Assembly (NCBI RefSeq): GCF_004770995.1
Contig: NZ_RQHW01000033.1
Location: forward strand, 69,750-133,749
Direction: 5' to 3'
DNA: 64,000 nt
Source of the DNA: Leptospira idonii
GTDB taxonomy: Bacteria; Spirochaetota; Leptospiria; Leptospirales; Leptospiraceae
Numbering within the stretch: the stretch's first letter is position 1; every line of letters starts with the position of its first letter. Under the pieces are notes generated by a model that was not told where the DNA came from, did no database searches, and saw nothing but the letters and a program-made list of their open reading frames with translations. This document shows, one piece after another, positions 16,459 through 26,691 of this stretch. The position numbers were made by a program, and so were the translations under genes.

Positions 16459-19400
16459 ATTGTTCTACACAGTAAAGTCGCGCAGTGAGAAGCGTGCATC
16501 CTGCATTATTGTCATTCAATGCGGCTGTCCCTGTAGATGTGGATGAACCCATTGTGGCAGTAGGCCCTAATATAAAGTTAACGAAATTGTCGCAGTTGTT
16601 TCCAAGCACCCAAGGACTGCCGCTAGGATTGATTCCTGTCAAAACGTTTGTCGCCGCCGTTGAAGAGATCGAGTGACGGAGAGGGAATGTGAATTCTCTT
16701 TGCGAATTGGTTTCTCCGATCGGAGTCACCATATCGGTTCTTACATAAAGAGTATTCGCAGCTAACGGCCAGTCTATGGAAGGATTTCTTGCAGAACCGT
16801 AGACAAGTGCTTTGTAGGTTCCTGTTGTCGGTTTTTGGCCGTCCGAGTTGCAGGAGCTATCGAATCCTGCAATGTTGACCGAAACCAAAACGGGTGTGTT
16901 TGTCAGATAAATTCTTTTGACTGCAGGTTGCTCTGCACAGTATAACTTCGATGAAGTGGCACAGGTATTTGCTCCGTTGGCGAAGGCGGTGCTACTGTTG
17001 GATCCTGCTGTTCCCGATCGTGCATAACTTGCTCCGTCATTCGTCGTCCAACCTGAGCAACTGAAGCCGCTTTCGTTCATATTGCCCGATCCGTCCATAT
17101 CGATTCCCGTAAAAACATTGGCTCCGGATATTCCGATCGAATTTACAAAAGTTCCGCTGGTCCAACCTAATCCTGCACCGGACTGAGTGGTTCCTATCAA
17201 GGTCGTACCATCTGTACGGTAGTAGTCCCACCCTTTTAATAGAACCCAGTCGGTAGTTCCGTTTCTTCCTCCCCCCATACGCACTGCTTTATAATTGGAG
17301 CCGTAATAAGGTCTAGCAAGATCGTTATTACATAAGGAATCCGCATTTGCAGTGGACATTAACCCGTCCGTAGCAGTTTCAGAAACGAAAACCCTGAGCA
17401 CAGGAGAGGAGATGGTAAGGGTCTTCGTTGCAACGGAAGAGGAACCGTAATTTGTTTTGCAGGCGACCATACTTACTGTTCGGGAACTTGCATGCAGATA
17501 GTTGGCCGAGGGACTTCCAATCATACAGCCGCCGGAAGAATCACAAGCAGGAGTTGTTCCATTGTCCGTCAGACAAATCGTTGCGGTTGAAGTCGTGGAA
17601 CTGAGCACAAAATTAGAGTTAGGTAATGTTGCCGAAGCAGGAAGGAAATTGACATTCCCCAGTTTAAATACCGGATCGGATACCGTAAAATTGAATAAGG
17701 AAGTCCCCGCCGTAGAAGCACTGTAATTCGACTTACATCCTACGACTCTTAGGTTGTGGTATCCTCCCGAACCTGCTACCGGCATGGAAACACCGCTTCC
17801 ATAGGAGTATGTTCCTGCAGCGGCTAAGTTTTCGCAATCGGGAGCAGATGCATCGATTCTGAAATAGAGGGCAGCACCTGTGGTTGATGTGCTCCATGTG
17901 GATACAAGGTCGTTCGAAAAACCTCCGTCAGATGCGGGGGAAACTCTGGATGGAGTGGCCACTTGCAGATTGCTGGTTTTGGAAACCACTGCAGAAGGAG
18001 AAGTCAATGCAGCACATCCGATCGCTCTTATGTTTTGATTTCTGGCAGTAATGGAAATAGGTCCGGAGTATTCTGTCGCACTGACCCCTGTGCAGTCAGG
18101 GTTGACACCGTCGGTTCTATAATAGATATGAGAAGAACCTGTCGCAGTCAAAGCAGTCGTATAATCGTTGTAAGCGACAGTATTCGGGTCAGGAGTGAAT
18201 GTGACCGTTCCTACGGATCCACTGATCACTACCGATTGAGAGACTACGGAAGATTGCGTATAATCCGTACTGCAAGATCTTGCTCTGAAATCGCTGCTGG
18301 TTGCTATCGGAACGGAAGTAGAATAAACTGTTGTTCCTGATGCGCAATAACCTCCCGTAGAGAGAGCAGTTCCTCCGTTTGTGGAAGAACATTCCGGATC
18401 ACTTCCTATCTTATAACAGAGAGTTTGCGTAGAGGGAGGAAGATTCGCTGTCACAGTGATTGTATTTCCCAGCCCCGTCGGCCCGGAAAGAGTAGGGGAA
18501 GGAACGGTTCCCGTAATTGTGTAAGTTCCGGTGAACAGATCCGAGTCCGTATAACCCGCCTTACAACTGATTGCTTTCACAATATAATTTGCCGTATTCA
18601 AAGGGATGGTTACCGAACCTGTAGGCGAGCCGCAATTGGGATCTGCAGGACTCGCTCCGTGAGTGACATGAGTGCTCACTCCCGAAGTTGTGTTCGAAAA
18701 AGAAATGGTTTGTGCTGTCTGATAAACGCCCGGCGTAAGGGAAGGAGAAGGAGTTCCCGCTTTCAATGTATAAGAAGCCGAAGTGGATAGATTTGAATCT
18801 AAAAAATCGGTTTTGCAGGCGATCGCTTTGATCGTATTGTTTGTGTTAGATGTAATGGAAACGGAAGACCCTACTGTTCCGGTTGCACAAGTGGGAGCCG
18901 CTTGGCTGCCGTCTCCTAATGTGTAACGAATCGTGGCGCCGGGGGTCGTGCTGGACAGGGTGATCGTTTGATCATTTGCATAAATTCCTGATTCCAAACC
19001 TGGATTTGCGGAAAATGCAGGAGCATTCACCTGGCCATTGATCGTGAAACCTGCACTGGTTACGGATGAACTCGTCCAAAGAGGAGTATCTTTGCAGGCA
19101 ATGGCTTGGATCGTCATACTTGCATTCACCGAAATCGGATTAGGTGACGTAGGGCTTAGGCAATCCGGGGTTGTTCCGTTAGTAGTGTAATGTATGTTCG
19201 TTCCTGGGGGGCTTCCTGCACCGGGAGAAACCGTTACCGATTGAGTCCCCGGATAAGCTCCTGCAGGAAGCGAAAAAACGGGGATAGGCAATGTTCCCGT
19301 CATAACATAAGTTCCGGAGACCACAGAAGAAGAGGAATAATTCGTTTTACATGCAATCGCATATACATCGTTCGTTGTTTCCGCACCTGTGAGATTCAAA

Positions 19401-20764
19401 ACAATCGGAGAAGGAGAATCTGAACAGGATGCCGCAGAACCTAGGTTATAGTGGATCACTGCTCCTGTGCTGGAAGAAGAAGCGGATACGGAAATTCCGT
19501 TTTGGTAGGTTCCTGCAACGGGAGACAATAACGGGTTTGCCGCAGTGAATCGATAGGTTTGGGATACGATCGAGGAATCCGTCCAGGTAGGTCTGCAGGC
19601 AATCGCTTTGATGCGAGTGTCGTCTATCGACAAGGGAATCGGATAGGAATACAAAGTGGAGCTGGAGCAATCCGGATCCGAAGGGGTGCTTCCGTCCGTT
19701 GTCATTATGTATCTAATGCTAGCACCTGATGTAGGTGTGGATAAAGTCAAGGATTGATCATTGTAAAAAGTTCCACCTAATACGCTGAAGCTTGTTTGTG
19801 CTACCGTGCCGGTGATTTCATAATAAGCATCCACTACGGAAGATTTTGTATAACCTGCCAAACAAGAGATCGCTCTTACTGTGGAAGAGGAAGCGATAGA
19901 GACAGGGCTTCCTGAAGGGCTGGAACAGTTCGGCAAACTTCCATCCAATGTGTAATGCACTGCAGTTCCTAGAGGAGATCCGGGAGGGTTGATATCGAGT
20001 GAAATTGCGGAAGGATAATTTCCTGCCGGCAAACTAAATGTAGGTGTTCCTAGGAGTCCGTTCGTAACCGTATATTCTCCTCTTTGCACGGAAGAGGATC
20101 TACCTTCTTTGCAGGCGATCGCACGTAAATCGTAAGCTTCGATCGTAGGAGGGGCGGAAGGTCCTGCCAGATTTACGGAACCCGAATAAATTGTTCCATT
20201 GCTTCCCGAACAATCCGGAGGATTTCCATCTAATGAATAGTAGATGACTGCACCTGAAGTCGTTGTAGTGATTTGAACGGACAATGCCGAATAATATTCG
20301 CTTTGAGGAGGGGAATAAACGGGAGCGGCTACATAGATCGCATCTCCACACTGAACTCCCACGGTAGTAATGTTGTTTGCGTTGATTTGTCCTTCCGAAG
20401 CAGTGACTTCACATACTTGTGCAGGTTCACTCGGCTGAACTAAAATGGTAACTTTGTATGAAGTTAAATCTTGATGTAGTCCCGGAAAACGAAAACTTCC
20501 GTTCGAATCCGCTTCAAATGTTTCATATACTAAGTTGGATTCGGTTGTTTTGCGGGTTTCCAGTTGAAGAGTCAGTTTTTTACCGACTAAGTTTGTGACT
20601 TCTCCGCCGATCGCATAACGATCCCAACCTAAAAATTGTTTCAAAAAATTGGTAAGGGAATAAAATTCCAAAGGAGACCGTTTCAGTCTCAATCCGCTGC
20701 AAGTTTGAAAGGATAAAACTAAAAAGAGTAGTAGATATCCGTGTTTTGCACGTATTTTCACCAT
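16457..20764 (-). CDS. Giant lipoprotein: eleven chitobiase-C-like repeats and two C-terminal DUF1554 domains
   Basis: 1435 aa. The N-terminus (MVKIRAKHGYLLLFLVLSF, Cys at residue 22) is a lipoprotein signal. Residues about 45-130 look like a carboxypeptidase-regulatory-type beta-sandwich. Then come eleven repeats of about 80-90 residues of the CHB_HEX_C type (F.LPAGxYxxxxSVxxS...GAxIHYTxDGxxPDC...IxAIACKxGYxxSSV). Nearly every repeat has one Cys after the DGxxP turn and one in the AIACK strand, so a disulfide per repeat is likely. Two DUF1554 domains follow (about 1110-1275 and 1280-1435), each ending in a LYCxEQ motif. Likely a long surface fibre with lectin-like tips. It converges on the gene set at 11283-16436, which carries the same tip domain on a different stalk. 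Confidence 0.85.
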   Translation of the reverse strand: MVKIRAKHGYLLLFLVLSFQTCSGLRLKRSPLEFYSLTNFLKQFLGWDRYAIGGEVTNLVGKKLTLQLETRKTTESNLVYETFEADSNGSFRFPGLHQDLTSYKVTILVQPSEPAQVCEVTASEGQINANNITTVGVQCGDAIYVAAPVYSPPQSEYYSALSVQITTTTSGAVIYYSLDGNPPDCSGSNGTIYSGSVNLAGPSAPPTIEAYDLRAIACKEGRSSSVQRGEYTVTNGLLGTPTFSLPAGNYPSAISLDINPPGSPLGTAVHYTLDGSLPNCSSPSGSPVSIASSSTVRAISCLAGYTKSSVVDAYYEITGTVAQTSFSVLGGTFYNDQSLTLSTPTSGASIRYIMTTDGSTPSDPDCSSSTLYSYPIPLSIDDTRIKAIACRPTWTDSSIVSQTYRFTAANPLLSPVAGTYQNGISVSASSSSTGAVIHYNLGSAASCSDSPSPIVLNLTGAETTNDVYAIACKTNYSSSSVVSGTYVMTGTLPIPVFSLPAGAYPGTQSVTVSPGAGSPPGTNIHYTTNGTTPDCLSPTSPNPISVNASMTIQAIACKDTPLWTSSSVTSAGFTINGQVNAPAFSANPGLESGIYANDQTITLSSTTPGATIRYTLGDGSQAAPTCATGTVGSSVSITSNTNNTIKAIACKTDFLDSNLSTSASYTLKAGTPSPSLTPGVYQTAQTISFSNTTSGVSTHVTHGASPADPNCGSPTGSVTIPLNTANYIVKAISCKAGYTDSDLFTGTYTITGTVPSPTLSGPTGLGNTITVTANLPPSTQTLCYKIGSDPECSSTNGGTALSTGGYCASGTTVYSTSVPIATSSDFRARSCSTDYTQSSVVSQSVVISGSVGTVTFTPDPNTVAYNDYTTALTATGSSHIYYRTDGVNPDCTGVSATEYSGPISITARNQNIRAIGCAALTSPSAVVSKTSNLQVATPSRVSPASDGGFSNDLVSTWSTSTTGAALYFRIDASAPDCENLAAAGTYSYGSGVSMPVAGSGGYHNLRVVGCKSNYSASTAGTSLFNFTVSDPVFKLGNVNFLPASATLPNSNFVLSSTTSTATICLTDNGTTPACDSSGGCMIGSPSANYLHASSRTVSMVACKTNYGSSSVATKTLTISSPVLRVFVSETATDGLMSTANADSLCNNDLARPYYGSNYKAVRMGGGRNGTTDWVLLKGWDYYRTDGTTLIGTTQSGAGLGWTSGTFVNSIGISGANVFTGIDMDGSGNMNESGFSCSGWTTNDGASYARSGTAGSNSSTAFANGANTCATSSKLYCAEQPAVKRIYLTNTPVLVSVNIAGFDSSCNSDGQKPTTGTYKALVYGSARNPSIDWPLAANTLYVRTDMVTPIGETNSQREFTFPLRHSISSTAATNVLTGINPSGSPWVLGNNCDNFVNFILGPTATMGSSTSTGTAALNDNNAGCTLLTARLYCVEQ

Positions 20765-20998
20765 CTATATACTATGAAATTCGAATCGGGTCTAGGGTCA
20801 AATTTTTATTTCCAGAATGATTCTAAATCAAAAAAATACTTCGCATTTATGCTGTTAATCGGTTTGTCAATAAATATTATATTGATGAAGTTTGTGGTAA
20901 CAATGTAGCATATATGTCTATAAATGTTCCCATTCTTACGATTCTCTTGTAGGGGAAAACTTTACTTTCTCTCTCGACAATTTTCGGAGAGTTAGAAA

Positions 20999-21673
20999 AT
21001 GGAAGCTATGAGAGCTGTTTTTTGTGTCCTTTTTTTATCTGCCATTTTGATCTCTTGTTCCGATCCTTCTCAAGATGAGAAAAAAGAAGTGAGTGCACCA
21101 GTGCTTTCCGAAGAACCCAGAATTATTTTTTTCGGTGACTCTCTTACCGCAGGTTACGGTTTGAACGATTACGAAGAAGCTTGGCCCCATCTGGTTACAA
21201 ATCGTTTAAAAACGGAAGGTCATTTTTACCAAATAACAAACGCAGGTGTTTCCGGGGATACTTCGACGGGAGGTTTGGGTAGATTGGATTGGGCTCTCAG
21301 TCAAAGACCAAGTATTTTCGTTTTAGAGTTGGGTGCCAACGATATGTTGCGGGGGATCACTCCTCAGGTCACTCGTTCTAATCTTCAGTCCATGATTCGT
21401 AAGGTAAAATCGGAATACCCTGACTGTAAGATTCTTCTAGTGGGGATGATGGCCATGCCCAATATGGGGAAAACCTACGCAGCCGAATTCAATCGAATTT
21501 ATCCGGATCTGGCAAAAGAGGAAAACGTACCTCTTGTCCCGTTTCTTTTGGAGAAAGTTGCCACCATACGTAAGTTAAATCAAAAAGACGGAATCCATCC
21601 GACGGCGGAAGGGCATAAATTGGTGGCAGATTACGTATATCCTTATCTGAAAAAATTGGTCCCGGAAAAGTAA
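20999..21673 (+). CDS. SGNH-hydrolase lipoprotein, TesA-type esterase/arylesterase
   Basis: 224 aa. All four SGNH blocks are present: FFGDSLTAGYG (nucleophile Ser), NAGVSGDTSTGG, LELGANDMLRG and KDGIHPTAEGH (Asp/His). The order and spacing match TesA-type lysophospholipase/thioesterase enzymes. The leader (MRAVFCVLFLSAILISC) is a lipoprotein signal, so the enzyme acts outside the cytoplasm. Start ATG at 20999 with CGGAGAG upstream; an alternative ATG is at 21008. The 234 bases before it hold A+T-rich DNA where I could not single out a promoter. Followed by a tRNA gene. Confidence 0.88.
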   Translation: MEAMRAVFCVLFLSAILISCSDPSQDEKKEVSAPVLSEEPRIIFFGDSLTAGYGLNDYEEAWPHLVTNRLKTEGHFYQITNAGVSGDTSTGGLGRLDWALSQRPSIFVLELGANDMLRGITPQVTRSNLQSMIRKVKSEYPDCKILLVGMMAMPNMGKTYAAEFNRIYPDLAKEENVPLVPFLLEKVATIRKLNQKDGIHPTAEGHKLVADYVYPYLKKLVPEK

Positions 21674-21741
21674 GATCAATCCCCTCTTTTTTCCTTGCAG
21701 AAGAAGAGTTTTAAAAAATCATGGTGATACTCAAACCTCTT

Positions 21742-21813
21742 GCGGGAATAGCTCAGCGGTAGAGCATCTCCTTGCCAAGGAGAGGGTCGCGGGTTCAAGT
21801 CCCGTTTCCCGCT
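21742..21813 (+). tRNA. tRNA-Gly (anticodon GCC)
   Basis: 72 bases folding as a cloverleaf: acceptor GCGGGAA pairs with TTCCCGC, D arm with GCTCAGCGGTAGAGC, anticodon loop TTGCCAA giving GCC, and T arm with GGTTCAAGTCC. The discriminator base is T and CCA is not encoded. It stands alone between the esterase and tig. Confidence 0.97.
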
Positions 21814-21929
21814 AACAGAGGATTGTAAATGGGGCGAAAATATAAAATTGCATCCGTCCTTGTTTTTCAGCTACACCAGCTCTTTTTTCCCACCTGTATT
21901 CTTAAATTTGATATTGGATTGAACGGTTT

Positions 21930-23273
21930 ATGGAATTTACTGCAAAAAAAAATAACAACGCATCTTGCGACCTTACCATTAGTTTTAACGCTTCCGAAGT
22001 GGAAGTAGCCTATAAAAAAGCATACGAAAATGCCAGCTCCAAAGTAAAGATTCCCGGCTTCCGTCCAGGAAAAGCACCTCTCAATATGCTGGAAAAAGTG
22101 TTAGGCGACAGTGTTATCGATGACGCAGCCAACATCATGCTCAATAATGCAATGGCGGATCTATTCGACAAATTGGAACACAAACCTATCCGCATTCCTC
22201 AGTTCCAAGTGGAATCCTTTGATCGAAAAACAGGCGCTAAAGCAAAAACGACTTACGATACGAAACCCGAAATCACTCTCCCTAAACTGAAAAAAATCAA
22301 AATTCAGCCGAAAGAAATCAAAATCCAAGATTCCGATTTGCAAAAGGAATTGGAAGGAATGCAGAAAAACATGGCTCGCAATTCCTTAAAGGAAGATGGT
22401 GATTCCGTGGAAGCGACTGATCTTTTGGAAATGAATTATAAATTCAAAGAAGAAGGAAAAGAATATCCGGAAGCATCCCAAACTGGCAAATACCAAATGG
22501 GAGCACCTCAAAACCCTCCCGGTTTCGATTCTGAACTTTTGGGTCTGAAGGCAAACGAAGAAAAAGAATTTAACTTCCGTTATCCTGATTCTTTCCCTCA
22601 ATCTCCCGAATCGGCAGGAAAAGTTTTCACATACAACATCAAAGTCACCGCACTTTATAAAGTGACTTACCCTGAAATCAACGACGACTTCGCTTCCGAG
22701 GTGGACGGTTCTGCCAACTTGCAAGAGTTAAAAGATAAAACCAAAAAACAATTGGCCGATATTTTCGAAAACGCTCTTAAGAAAAAAGCGATCGATGAAG
22801 CCTATGCGGAAATCATAAAAGAATCCAAATTCGTGATCCCCGAGTCTCTCGTAAAAGAGGAAACGGACGGGGTGTTCCAAAACTTTATGCAAGAGTTCGG
22901 CCTTCCGGCTACTTCCATCGCAGAGTATGCGAAAAAACTGGGAAAAGAAGAGGCAGAAGTCAGAGAGTCTTTCGCAAAGGCTGCGGAAAAGAGAATCCAA
23001 ACCTACTTATTGAAGCATAAAATCGGGGAAGAACATAAAATTGCCATTTCTGACGAGGAAATGGAGGCGGGTTATGAAAAAGAAGCCGCAACGCAAGGAA
23101 TTCCCGCCGAATCTCTCAAAAAAGAAGTCCAAAAACAAAGGGCGGAAACCTTTTACAGAGACAAATTCCTGTTTGATAAAATCGACGAGTTTGTTTACAG
23201 TGAGGTAGAGAAAAAGTCTCCTAAATCGGTTTCCACCGAAGAAGCAGAGAAGCTATTGAGCGGGAAAGAGTAA
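21930..23273 (+). CDS. tig: Trigger factor
   Basis: 447 aa. The ribosome-docking signature [17 protein letters not shown] lies at residues 44-60. A central FKBP-type peptidyl-prolyl isomerase domain (about 165-245, [15 protein letters not shown]...) is followed by the long helical C-terminal arms. It chaperones nascent chains at the ribosome exit. The gene is followed after two bases by clpP and then clpX, the classic tig-clpP-clpX order, so the three are very likely co-transcribed. The N-terminus starts [15 protein letters not shown]; the ribosome site is weak. Confidence 0.96.
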   Translation: MEFTAKKNNNASCDLTISFNASEVEVAYKKAYENASSKVKIPGFRPGKAPLNMLEKVLGDSVIDDAANIMLNNAMADLFDKLEHKPIRIPQFQVESFDRKTGAKAKTTYDTKPEITLPKLKKIKIQPKEIKIQDSDLQKELEGMQKNMARNSLKEDGDSVEATDLLEMNYKFKEEGKEYPEASQTGKYQMGAPQNPPGFDSELLGLKANEEKEFNFRYPDSFPQSPESAGKVFTYNIKVTALYKVTYPEINDDFASEVDGSANLQELKDKTKKQLADIFENALKKKAIDEAYAEIIKESKFVIPESLVKEETDGVFQNFMQEFGLPATSIAEYAKKLGKEEAEVRESFAKAAEKRIQTYLLKHKIGEEHKIAISDEEMEAGYEKEAATQGIPAESLKKEVQKQRAETFYRDKFLFDKIDEFVYSEVEKKSPKSVSTEEAEKLLSGKE

Positions 23274-23275
23274 AC

Positions 23276-23875
23276 ATGTCAACATTAATGCCTTATGTAA
23301 TTGAGCAAACGAGCAGGGGAGAACGTCAATACGACATCTTTTCCCGACTATTGAAGGATCGAATCATTTTCCTAGGTTCCGGCATCGACGAAGCCTATGC
23401 CAATGTCATTTCCGCTCAATTATTGTTTTTGGAAGCGGAAAATCCGGAAAGAGATATCTATCTCTACATCAATAGCCCCGGCGGTTACGTAAGTTCCGGT
23501 ATGGCGATCTACGATACAATGCAGCTCATCAAACCGGAAGTGAGAACGCTTTGCATCGGTCAGGCGTCATCTATGGCGGCTCTCCTTCTGGCTGGGGGAG
23601 CGAAAGGAAAAAGATCCGCGCTTCCTAATTCCAGAATTATGCTCCACCAACCTTACGGCGGTGCAGGCGGTCAGGCATCCGATATCGAAATTTCCGCAAG
23701 AGAAATTGTTAAGATAAAAGACAAGTTGATCGACCTTTATGGTAAGCACACCGGCAAACCTTCGGATCAAATCAAAAAAGACACCGAGCGCAATTTCTAC
23801 ATGAGCGCAGAGGAAGCAAAAGAATACGGAATCATCGATAACGTAATCCAAGAGCGTAAGCAGATCCAAGTATAA
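23276..23875 (+). CDS. clpP: ATP-dependent Clp protease proteolytic subunit ClpP
   Basis: 199 aa. The nucleophile Ser99 is in [14 protein letters not shown] and the catalytic His124 in [18 protein letters not shown]. By alignment of spacing with E. coli ClpP (Ser97, His122, Asp171 in the mature protein), the third member falls on residue 173 in [12 protein letters not shown], which is Asn (codon AAT at 23792) instead of Asp. Other known ClpP paralogues with Asn at this position (Listeria ClpP1) are weak alone and work with a second ClpP. Leptospira is known to have two ClpP proteins; no second copy is in this window. Sits between tig and clpX. Confidence 0.95.
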   Translation: MSTLMPYVIEQTSRGERQYDIFSRLLKDRIIFLGSGIDEAYANVISAQLLFLEAENPERDIYLYINSPGGYVSSGMAIYDTMQLIKPEVRTLCIGQASSMAALLLAGGAKGKRSALPNSRIMLHQPYGGAGGQASDIEISAREIVKIKDKLIDLYGKHTGKPSDQIKKDTERNFYMSAEEAKEYGIIDNVIQERKQIQV

Positions 23876-23887
23876 TAGGAGACCACT

Positions 23888-25168
23888 ATGACCAAGCGAC
23901 CAACAACTACAGGGAATACTCGGGAAAAGCTCCACTGCTCTTTTTGCGGAAAGGCTCAAGACGAAGTTCGTAGATTGGTGGCTGGTCCAGGTGTTTATAT
24001 CTGTGACGAATGTATTTCTCTCTGCAATGAAATAATCGCAGAAGAACCGGCAGCAGGAGAGAAAACAGCGATCGTAGGGGACATTCCGAAACCTACCGAG
24101 ATCAAAAAAATCTTAGATCAGTATGTTATCGGGCAAGAGCAGGCGAAAAAAGCTCTTTCCGTTGCCGTTTACAATCACTACAAACGTATTTTCCATAACG
24201 ACCGTAAGGCGGGAGATGTGGAGTTGGAAAAATCCAATATCATGCTCATCGGCCCTACCGGATCCGGTAAAACCTTGCTCGCTCAAACATTGGCGCGCAT
24301 TCTAAAAGTCCCTTTTGCAATCGTGGATGCTACCGCTCTGACTGAGGCAGGTTATGTGGGAGAAGATGTGGAAAACATCATTCTCAAACTCATCCAAAAT
24401 TCGGACAATGATGTCAAACGTGCCGAAATGGGTATCATCTATATCGACGAAATCGATAAAATCTCCCGTAAATCCGACTCCGCATCCATCACTAGAGATG
24501 TGTCCGGGGAAGGTGTGCAACAAGCTCTCTTAAAAATTATAGAAGGCACCGTGGCCAACGTTCCTCCTCAAGGGGGAAGAAAACATCCTCATCAAGAATA
24601 CATTCCTGTAGAAACAAAGAACATTCTTTTTATCTGCGGAGGTGCTTTCGTAGGTTTGGATCAAATCATCAAACAAAGAGTCGGTGTAAAATCCATCGGG
24701 TTTCATTCCGGCGATGTTGTGAACGAAATGGGAAAAACAATCGATACGAACGAAAGTTTGGTGCACCATGTCATTCCTGATGATTTGATGAAATTCGGAC
24801 TCATCCCTGAGTTTATCGGCCGTTTGCCGATCGTGGCAACTCTGGATGAATTGACTGTGGAATCCTTGAAGTCTATCTTTACGGAACCTAAAAACTCTCT
24901 TCTCAAACAATACCAGAAGATGTTCGATATCGAAAACGTGAAATTGAAGTTCACGGAAGAGGCGATCGAGGCCATTGCAGAAACCGCAATCAAAAGAGAA
25001 AGCGGTGCCAGAGGTCTTCGTGCTATCATAGAAGACATCATGATGGATCTAATGTTCCAAATTCCTTCTCGAAAAGACGTTTTGGAAGTTGTGGTTACGG
25101 AAGATACGGTTCTTAAAAACGAACCTCCTATCACCATCTTGAAAGGCGATATCGAAAAGATCGCTTAA
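23888..25168 (+). CDS. clpX: ATP-dependent Clp protease ATP-binding subunit ClpX
   Basis: 426 aa AAA+ unfoldase. N-terminal zinc-binding domain [14 protein letters not shown]...CDECISLC, Walker [16 protein letters not shown], Walker [11 protein letters not shown], sensor regions, and the SIGF loop (in [11 protein letters not shown]) that docks into the ClpP ring. It recognises tagged substrates and threads them into ClpP. A clear ribosome site (ATAGGAGACCACT) precedes the ATG, 12 bases after the clpP stop. Length and domain order are normal for the family. Confidence 0.97.
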   Translation: MTKRPTTTGNTREKLHCSFCGKAQDEVRRLVAGPGVYICDECISLCNEIIAEEPAAGEKTAIVGDIPKPTEIKKILDQYVIGQEQAKKALSVAVYNHYKRIFHNDRKAGDVELEKSNIMLIGPTGSGKTLLAQTLARILKVPFAIVDATALTEAGYVGEDVENIILKLIQNSDNDVKRAEMGIIYIDEIDKISRKSDSASITRDVSGEGVQQALLKIIEGTVANVPPQGGRKHPHQEYIPVETKNILFICGGAFVGLDQIIKQRVGVKSIGFHSGDVVNEMGKTIDTNESLVHHVIPDDLMKFGLIPEFIGRLPIVATLDELTVESLKSIFTEPKNSLLKQYQKMFDIENVKLKFTEEAIEAIAETAIKRESGARGLRAIIEDIMMDLMFQIPSRKDVLEVVVTEDTVLKNEPPITILKGDIEKIA

Positions 25169-25178
25169 AAAGGGTTTA

Positions 25179-25200
25179 GGCAGTTCATCTTCGGACTGCC
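25179..25200 (+). terminator. Probable terminator of the tig-clpPX operon
   Basis: GGCAGT (25179-25184) pairs with ACTGCC (25195-25200) around a 10-base loop that has its own TC/GG complementarity, 10 bases after the clpX stop, followed by a T/G-rich stretch. It lies between convergent genes. Confidence 0.5.
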
Positions 25201-25227
25201 CTTGTGTGTTTGCCTCGAGTGAACCTC

Positions 25228-25560
25228 TTAAGATCCTCTGGGCGCAAAATATAAAATTCCCACTCCTATAAGAACAATCACCGAGCCGATCAGATCGTAT
25301 CTGTCCGGAATGGAGTTTTCGAATTTCCATCCCCAGAGAAGAGACAGAAAGATAAACACTCCACCGTAAGCGGCATAGGTTCTTGTGAAATCTGCGGGTT
25401 GCAGCGTAGCCACCACACCGTAAAGTCCCAAAACGGCAAAACCGATGCAGGCATACCAGAAAGGTTTTTCTTGTCTCAGCCAAAGCCAAACTAAATATCC
25501 ACCTCCTATTTCGCAGATTCCTGCTAACAAGAAGATGGCGGCTACTTTCAGATACAACAT
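25228..25560 (-). CDS. YnfA/UPF0060 family small membrane protein
   Basis: 110 aa with four hydrophobic segments. [56 protein letters not shown] and [18 protein letters not shown] match the UPF0060/YnfA pattern, which is related to the small multidrug-resistance transporters. The function in bacteria is not firmly established; efflux is an inference from the fold. It sits 29 bases downstream of the degenerate phosphatase gene on the same strand and may be a distal member of that unit. Confidence 0.87.
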   Translation of the reverse strand: MLYLKVAAIFLLAGICEIGGGYLVWLWLRQEKPFWYACIGFAVLGLYGVVATLQPADFTRTYAAYGGVFIFLSLLWGWKFENSIPDRYDLIGSVIVLIGVGILYFAPRGS

Positions 25561-25588
25561 GGGTGAGAGCGGCAGGATTATTATTTCC

Positions 25589-26689
25589 TTATTTTGTTCT
25601 GCGAAGAACGAAGATGCTTAGTTTTTCCAGAGGGTTGGTAAGATTTCTTTCTTTTCCCATCTTTTCCATTTTTTTGGCGATGGCTAGAAGCATTTCTCTA
25701 GAGGAGTTAGGGCTTAGATCCAATAGATAATCCACAAATTCTTCCATGATTTCGAAAGAGGTGAGTCCGAATTCTTTTAAGGTTCTGTCGCTTCCCCAAA
25801 CCAGATAGTCTCCGATTTCGATTCCGTCCGCCATGGAAAATTCATGTTCATGAAGGGCATGCCAGGAGTCGTCTCCGCTTCCTTCTATGACCTGAATTCC
25901 TTGGTTGGAAAATTGGAACACAGGCATGTCCATAAAATGAAGGAACTTCAATTTGTCTTTTTCGGATCCGATTCCGAATAGGGAAAGTTTTAAACCTTGC
26001 AGGCTGAGTTTGTGAAAGCTGGATTCGATTTTATCCAGGATATCGAACGAAGGTTCCTCTGTATTCGCATATGCGGAAATGATTCCATGAATGAACAAAC
26101 GTTCTGCGGACTCGGTCACTCCCGGTTCCATGTGACCAGCAAGAATTCCCACAAAACCGTCTTTGGTTTTGATGATTCTCATATAATCGCTGTTTGCATG
26201 GCGCATGATGCTGGGGAAAGCGGATATGTCCCAACCTTGGATTTTTTTCAGCTCCAAATCGGGAACCATTCGGTTGAGAGAAACGGCTTTGGAAAGTTCC
26301 CAATCGAATTGGTTTTCGAAATTCACTCCGCTGACCGATTCTTCCGCTTGAAACAAGGCAAGTTTGATGGAACGCAAAAGGGATGCTTCTTCGGAAGACT
26401 CCTCATCATCCGTATCCGAACCCAGATCTACGTGTTGGATTTCACTTGCTGCACGTAAGAACATTTTGTAAATGAAACCTAATAGGTGGTAGGTGAAGAA
26501 TGCAGTAGCAACGGAAAAAGCTAAGGAGAGATAAAGCCCCAACATTTTAAAGTTGAGGACATTATTTCCCGCAGGGTTTTGCCAATGAGTGAAAGCGAAC
26601 TCAGCGAGTAAAAACTGGGCTAAAAAAAGGATAAAACAGAAAAGCCCTATTAGGAACGGTATTTTTTTGCGGATGCTGACTCTTTTCAT
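25589..26689 (-). CDS. Two-TM membrane protein with degenerate SpoIIE/PP2C-like domain
   Basis: 366 aa from the ATG at 26689 ([17 protein letters not shown]); the longer frame to 26851 lies inside tatC and is unlikely. Two membrane helices (about 10-32 and 50-75) precede a cytoplasmic domain. That domain has the strand order of SpoIIE phosphatases ([39 protein letters not shown] ... [23 protein letters not shown]) but lacks the metal Asp residues: VGGDxxD is NSDYM, GDVSGHG is AGHMEPG and TDGxxE is SDRTLKE. It is likely a non-catalytic relative, perhaps a scaffold. The start is two bases past the tatC stop, so it probably belongs to the tat operon. Confidence 0.6.
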   Translation of the reverse strand: MKRVSIRKKIPFLIGLFCFILFLAQFLLAEFAFTHWQNPAGNNVLNFKMLGLYLSLAFSVATAFFTYHLLGFIYKMFLRAASEIQHVDLGSDTDDEESSEEASLLRSIKLALFQAEESVSGVNFENQFDWELSKAVSLNRMVPDLELKKIQGWDISAFPSIMRHANSDYMRIIKTKDGFVGILAGHMEPGVTESAERLFIHGIISAYANTEEPSFDILDKIESSFHKLSLQGLKLSLFGIGSEKDKLKFLHFMDMPVFQFSNQGIQVIEGSGDDSWHALHEHEFSMADGIEIGDYLVWGSDRTLKEFGLTSFEIMEEFVDYLLDLSPNSSREMLLAIAKKMEKMGKERNLTNPLEKLSIFVLRRTK

Positions 26690-26691
26690 GT

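Noticed and set aside
17963..18790. Two plus-strand frames of over 120 codons within the 1435-aa gene
   Set aside because: Arg/Ser/Cys-rich translation typical of an antisense shadow; the opposite strand encodes clear domain repeats.
11283..20764. Regular repeats suggesting a CRISPR array or tandem DNA repeats
   Set aside because: The repeats exist at protein level only, are 80-130 residues long and differ in DNA sequence; they are domain repeats of two lipoproteins.
24530..25137. Minus-strand frames of 126 and 144 codons within clpX
   Set aside because: Antisense shadows of a strongly conserved gene.
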